Shown: piece after piece, positions 14,558 to 15,543 of the stretch
Layout: the number at the start of each line of letters is the position of its first letter
Position numbering within the stretch: position 1 is the first letter of the stretch
NCBI GenBank assembly: GCA_902775075.1
Contig: CACYKX010000056.1
Location: forward strand, 1-15,543
Direction: 5' to 3'
From: an uncultured Prevotellaceae bacterium
Lineage (GTDB): Bacteria > Bacteroidota > Bacteroidia > Bacteroidales > Bacteroidaceae
DNA: 15,543 nucleotides
Made by a program: the position numbers and the translations under genes
The notes under the pieces: model-generated
Database searches by the model: none
What the model saw: only the letters and a program-made list of their open reading frames with translations
What the model was told of the DNA's origin: nothing

Positions 14558-14588
14558 CAAAGGTAGGGCAGACCGTTGCCACACCAAG
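14558..14588 (-). promoter_or_regulatory. Candidate promoter below structured element C
   Basis: Minus strand: CTTG (14585-14588), 19 bp, TACCTTTG (14558-14565). Exact -7 box, one mismatch in the -33 box, correct spacing. Same position relative to element C as the 12926 site has to element B. Confidence 0.55.
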
Positions 14589-14608
14589 AACCGTGCCTAT
14601 TCAGGGAC

Positions 14609-14663
14609 AAATTTTCCGGCAGCCTTCCGCAGATTGTACCAATCTGGGTATTCCATGAAATTT
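14609..14663 (-). other. Structured element C, second copy of element B
   Basis: Conserved blocks GGCAGCCTTCCGC (14618-14630) and GGGTATTCCATGAAATTT (14646-14663) are identical to those of element B. The inner hairpin is quite different, CAGATTG-TAC-CAATCTG (14630-14646). The outer arms are AAATTTTC (14609-14616) and GAAATTT (14657-14663), pairing with one bulge. Sequence differs but stem layout is kept. Confidence 0.55.
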
Positions 14664-14909
14664 CTCGCAGAATTTCTTGGCTTAGTCCCCTTGGTGTCCG
14701 CTACTTTGATACCAGCAAGGAAAAAGACTCAAAGCGATACGAAGTCGATGACGACTGAAAATTTTGAAACACACGGCTGACTTTGATAAGAAAAGACACC
14801 TAAAAGGAAAAGATCTTAAGCTCCATTCAGCCGATAACTTCAAACAACAGCGTCACAAACAATATTCACCAAAACCGCAGCCGACGGGATAGAAACAGGC
14901 AGAAAAAGT
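14664..14909. other. Spacer leading into the right-hand small genes
   Basis: Purine-rich, no frame with protein character. No exact TAnnTTTG box was found in front of the 82-residue gene; TGACTTTG near 14780 is the nearest match. The last 20 bases before the ATG are A-rich. Confidence 0.35.
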
Positions 14910-15158
14910 ATGGCAAAAATAAAGATTTTCTCCGTAAGTATTAATCCTGAAAGTTACGATGTCAGGAGTATTGCCAATATGACGTATGACGAGGCAAAAC
15001 AATTCTTTGAACATGATGACACAAACTGTTGCTGTTGTTGTCGGAATATTGAGGTTGACCAGACCAAGGAACACGAAATTACTTTTCATGCCGACGGCGT
15101 ACGCAATGGCGATGGCAGTGACACCATGTTTAACTGGTTGAAAGTTGTGAATGAATAA
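14910..15158 (+). CDS. Small protein with five consecutive cysteines
   Basis: 82 residues, ATG after an A-rich leader. It contains a run of five cysteines at 40-44 within DDTNCCCCCRNIEVDQ. Short hydrophobic strands lie on both sides (KIKIFSVSI at the start, MFNWLKVV at the end). There is no signal peptide, so it is probably cytoplasmic. The cysteine run could bind a metal, but no paired CxxC motif is seen. It is the first of three small plus-strand genes. I do not recognise a family. Confidence 0.65.
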   Translation: MAKIKIFSVSINPESYDVRSIANMTYDEAKQFFEHDDTNCCCCCRNIEVDQTKEHEITFHADGVRNGDGSDTMFNWLKVVNE

Positions 15159-15202
15159 ACAGGTAACGGGAGCCTAACCAACTCCCACTAAATACAAAAA
15201 GC

Positions 15203-15325
15203 ATGGAACATCTGACTAATTTCGAGCTTATTCTTGTTGGCGCATCGATCGCCACCTTCTGTTTCGGCTTCAACGCCTTCATCAAGAATGTATTCCTGCA
15301 GAACTTCAACACTCACAAGTCATGA
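15203..15325 (+). CDS. Small single-pass membrane protein, 40 residues
   Basis: Begins MEHLTNFELILVGASIATFC and has one hydrophobic stretch of about 19 residues (8-26) followed by a polar tail ending NTHKS. It is 44 bp below the 82-residue gene, and its stop overlaps the start of the next gene by 4 bp (ATGA), which supports it as a real coupled gene. A membrane location is likely; the role is unknown. Confidence 0.55.
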   Translation: MEHLTNFELILVGASIATFCFGFNAFIKNVFLQNFNTHKS

Positions 15326-15507
15326 TAACCAATTACGGACAAGAACGTGCAGTCGGCGAAGTCTGGATAGACTCGATCGACGGGGCGAAGGTTATCACCG
15401 TTGCCGGTACTGGCTGCAAGGACTGTGCCTTTGCCACCTTTGCCGGTGGTGCCATCCCTGCTGTGCCTCTGACCGCGCAGATGGACGGGATGTTTACTTC
15501 AAGTTGA
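15322..15507 (+). CDS. Small hypothetical protein with CxxC motif
   Basis: 61 residues, ATG overlapping the upstream stop. One CKDC motif (residues 32-35) follows VITVAGTG, then a Gly/Ala/Pro-rich part (FAGGAIPAVPL). The start of the frame (NYGQERAVGEVWIDSIDGAK) looks like ordinary folded protein. No family recognised. It is complete within the window. Confidence 0.6.
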   Translation: MITNYGQERAVGEVWIDSIDGAKVITVAGTGCKDCAFATFAGGAIPAVPLTAQMDGMFTSS

Positions 15508-15543
15508 TTCATTATGTGCCGGAAGCCAAAGCCCCACCTCTGA

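Noticed and set aside
1..15543. Window as a complete circular plasmid
   Set aside because: Joining the ends would end the lipoprotein with a short, unlikely tail, and no overlap of the ends is visible. More likely a piece of a longer molecule.

Overview
The window looks like part of a Bacteroidales element (Prevotella/Segatella or Bacteroides type), most likely a plasmid backbone or plasmid-derived island. The evidence is several promoters of the Bacteroidetes form TTTG-N19/20-TAnnTTTG, a lack of strong Shine-Dalgarno sites, AT-rich intergenic spacers, a small single-stranded DNA-binding protein, and a winged-helix Rep initiator next to a 22-bp-spaced iteron array. The genus is inference. No tRNA, rRNA, transposase, integrase or CRISPR array was seen.

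Layout, right to left along the minus strand. A promoter near 11122-11153 drives a double-HTH regulator (10667-11104), a 666-residue Rep initiator (8658-10658), a small HTH protein (8320-8661) and a SLOG-fold DUF2493 protein (7928-8320). These are packed with 8-bp gaps or 1-4-bp overlaps. After a 70-bp AT-rich spacer comes the centrepiece, a translationally coupled pair: a 1237-residue SF2-type helicase with a nuclease-like C-terminus (4144-7857) and a 738-residue protein (1931-4147). The second protein has a tail and central motif that remind me of the bacterial PIWI-RE (pPIWI_RE) family. I read this as a candidate nucleic-acid-guided or helicase-nuclease defence module riding on the replicon. 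Further left are two small operons with their own promoters: 1542-1781 plus 892-1539 (the latter with an HTH-like C-terminus), then two unknown small proteins and a lipoprotein cut by the window edge.

The region 11105-13154 has no convincing gene. It holds the iterons (four full copies and one partial), short direct repeats, a strong promoter firing toward the iterons that could make a regulatory RNA, and two tandem palindromes with a compensatory base-pair swap. On the plus strand follow ssb (13155-13502) with a terminator built into its stop codon, a second gene-poor, moderately GC-rich region (13503-14909), and three tiny genes (14910-15507) at the right edge. A structured element with conserved flanks and a variable inner hairpin occurs once on each side of ssb, both times upstream of a minus-strand promoter.

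An 11-mer, CGCAGTCCGCT, occurs six times exactly across genes and non-coding DNA, in both orientations and several reading frames, with a seventh one-mismatch copy. This is far above chance and is not explained by any gene.
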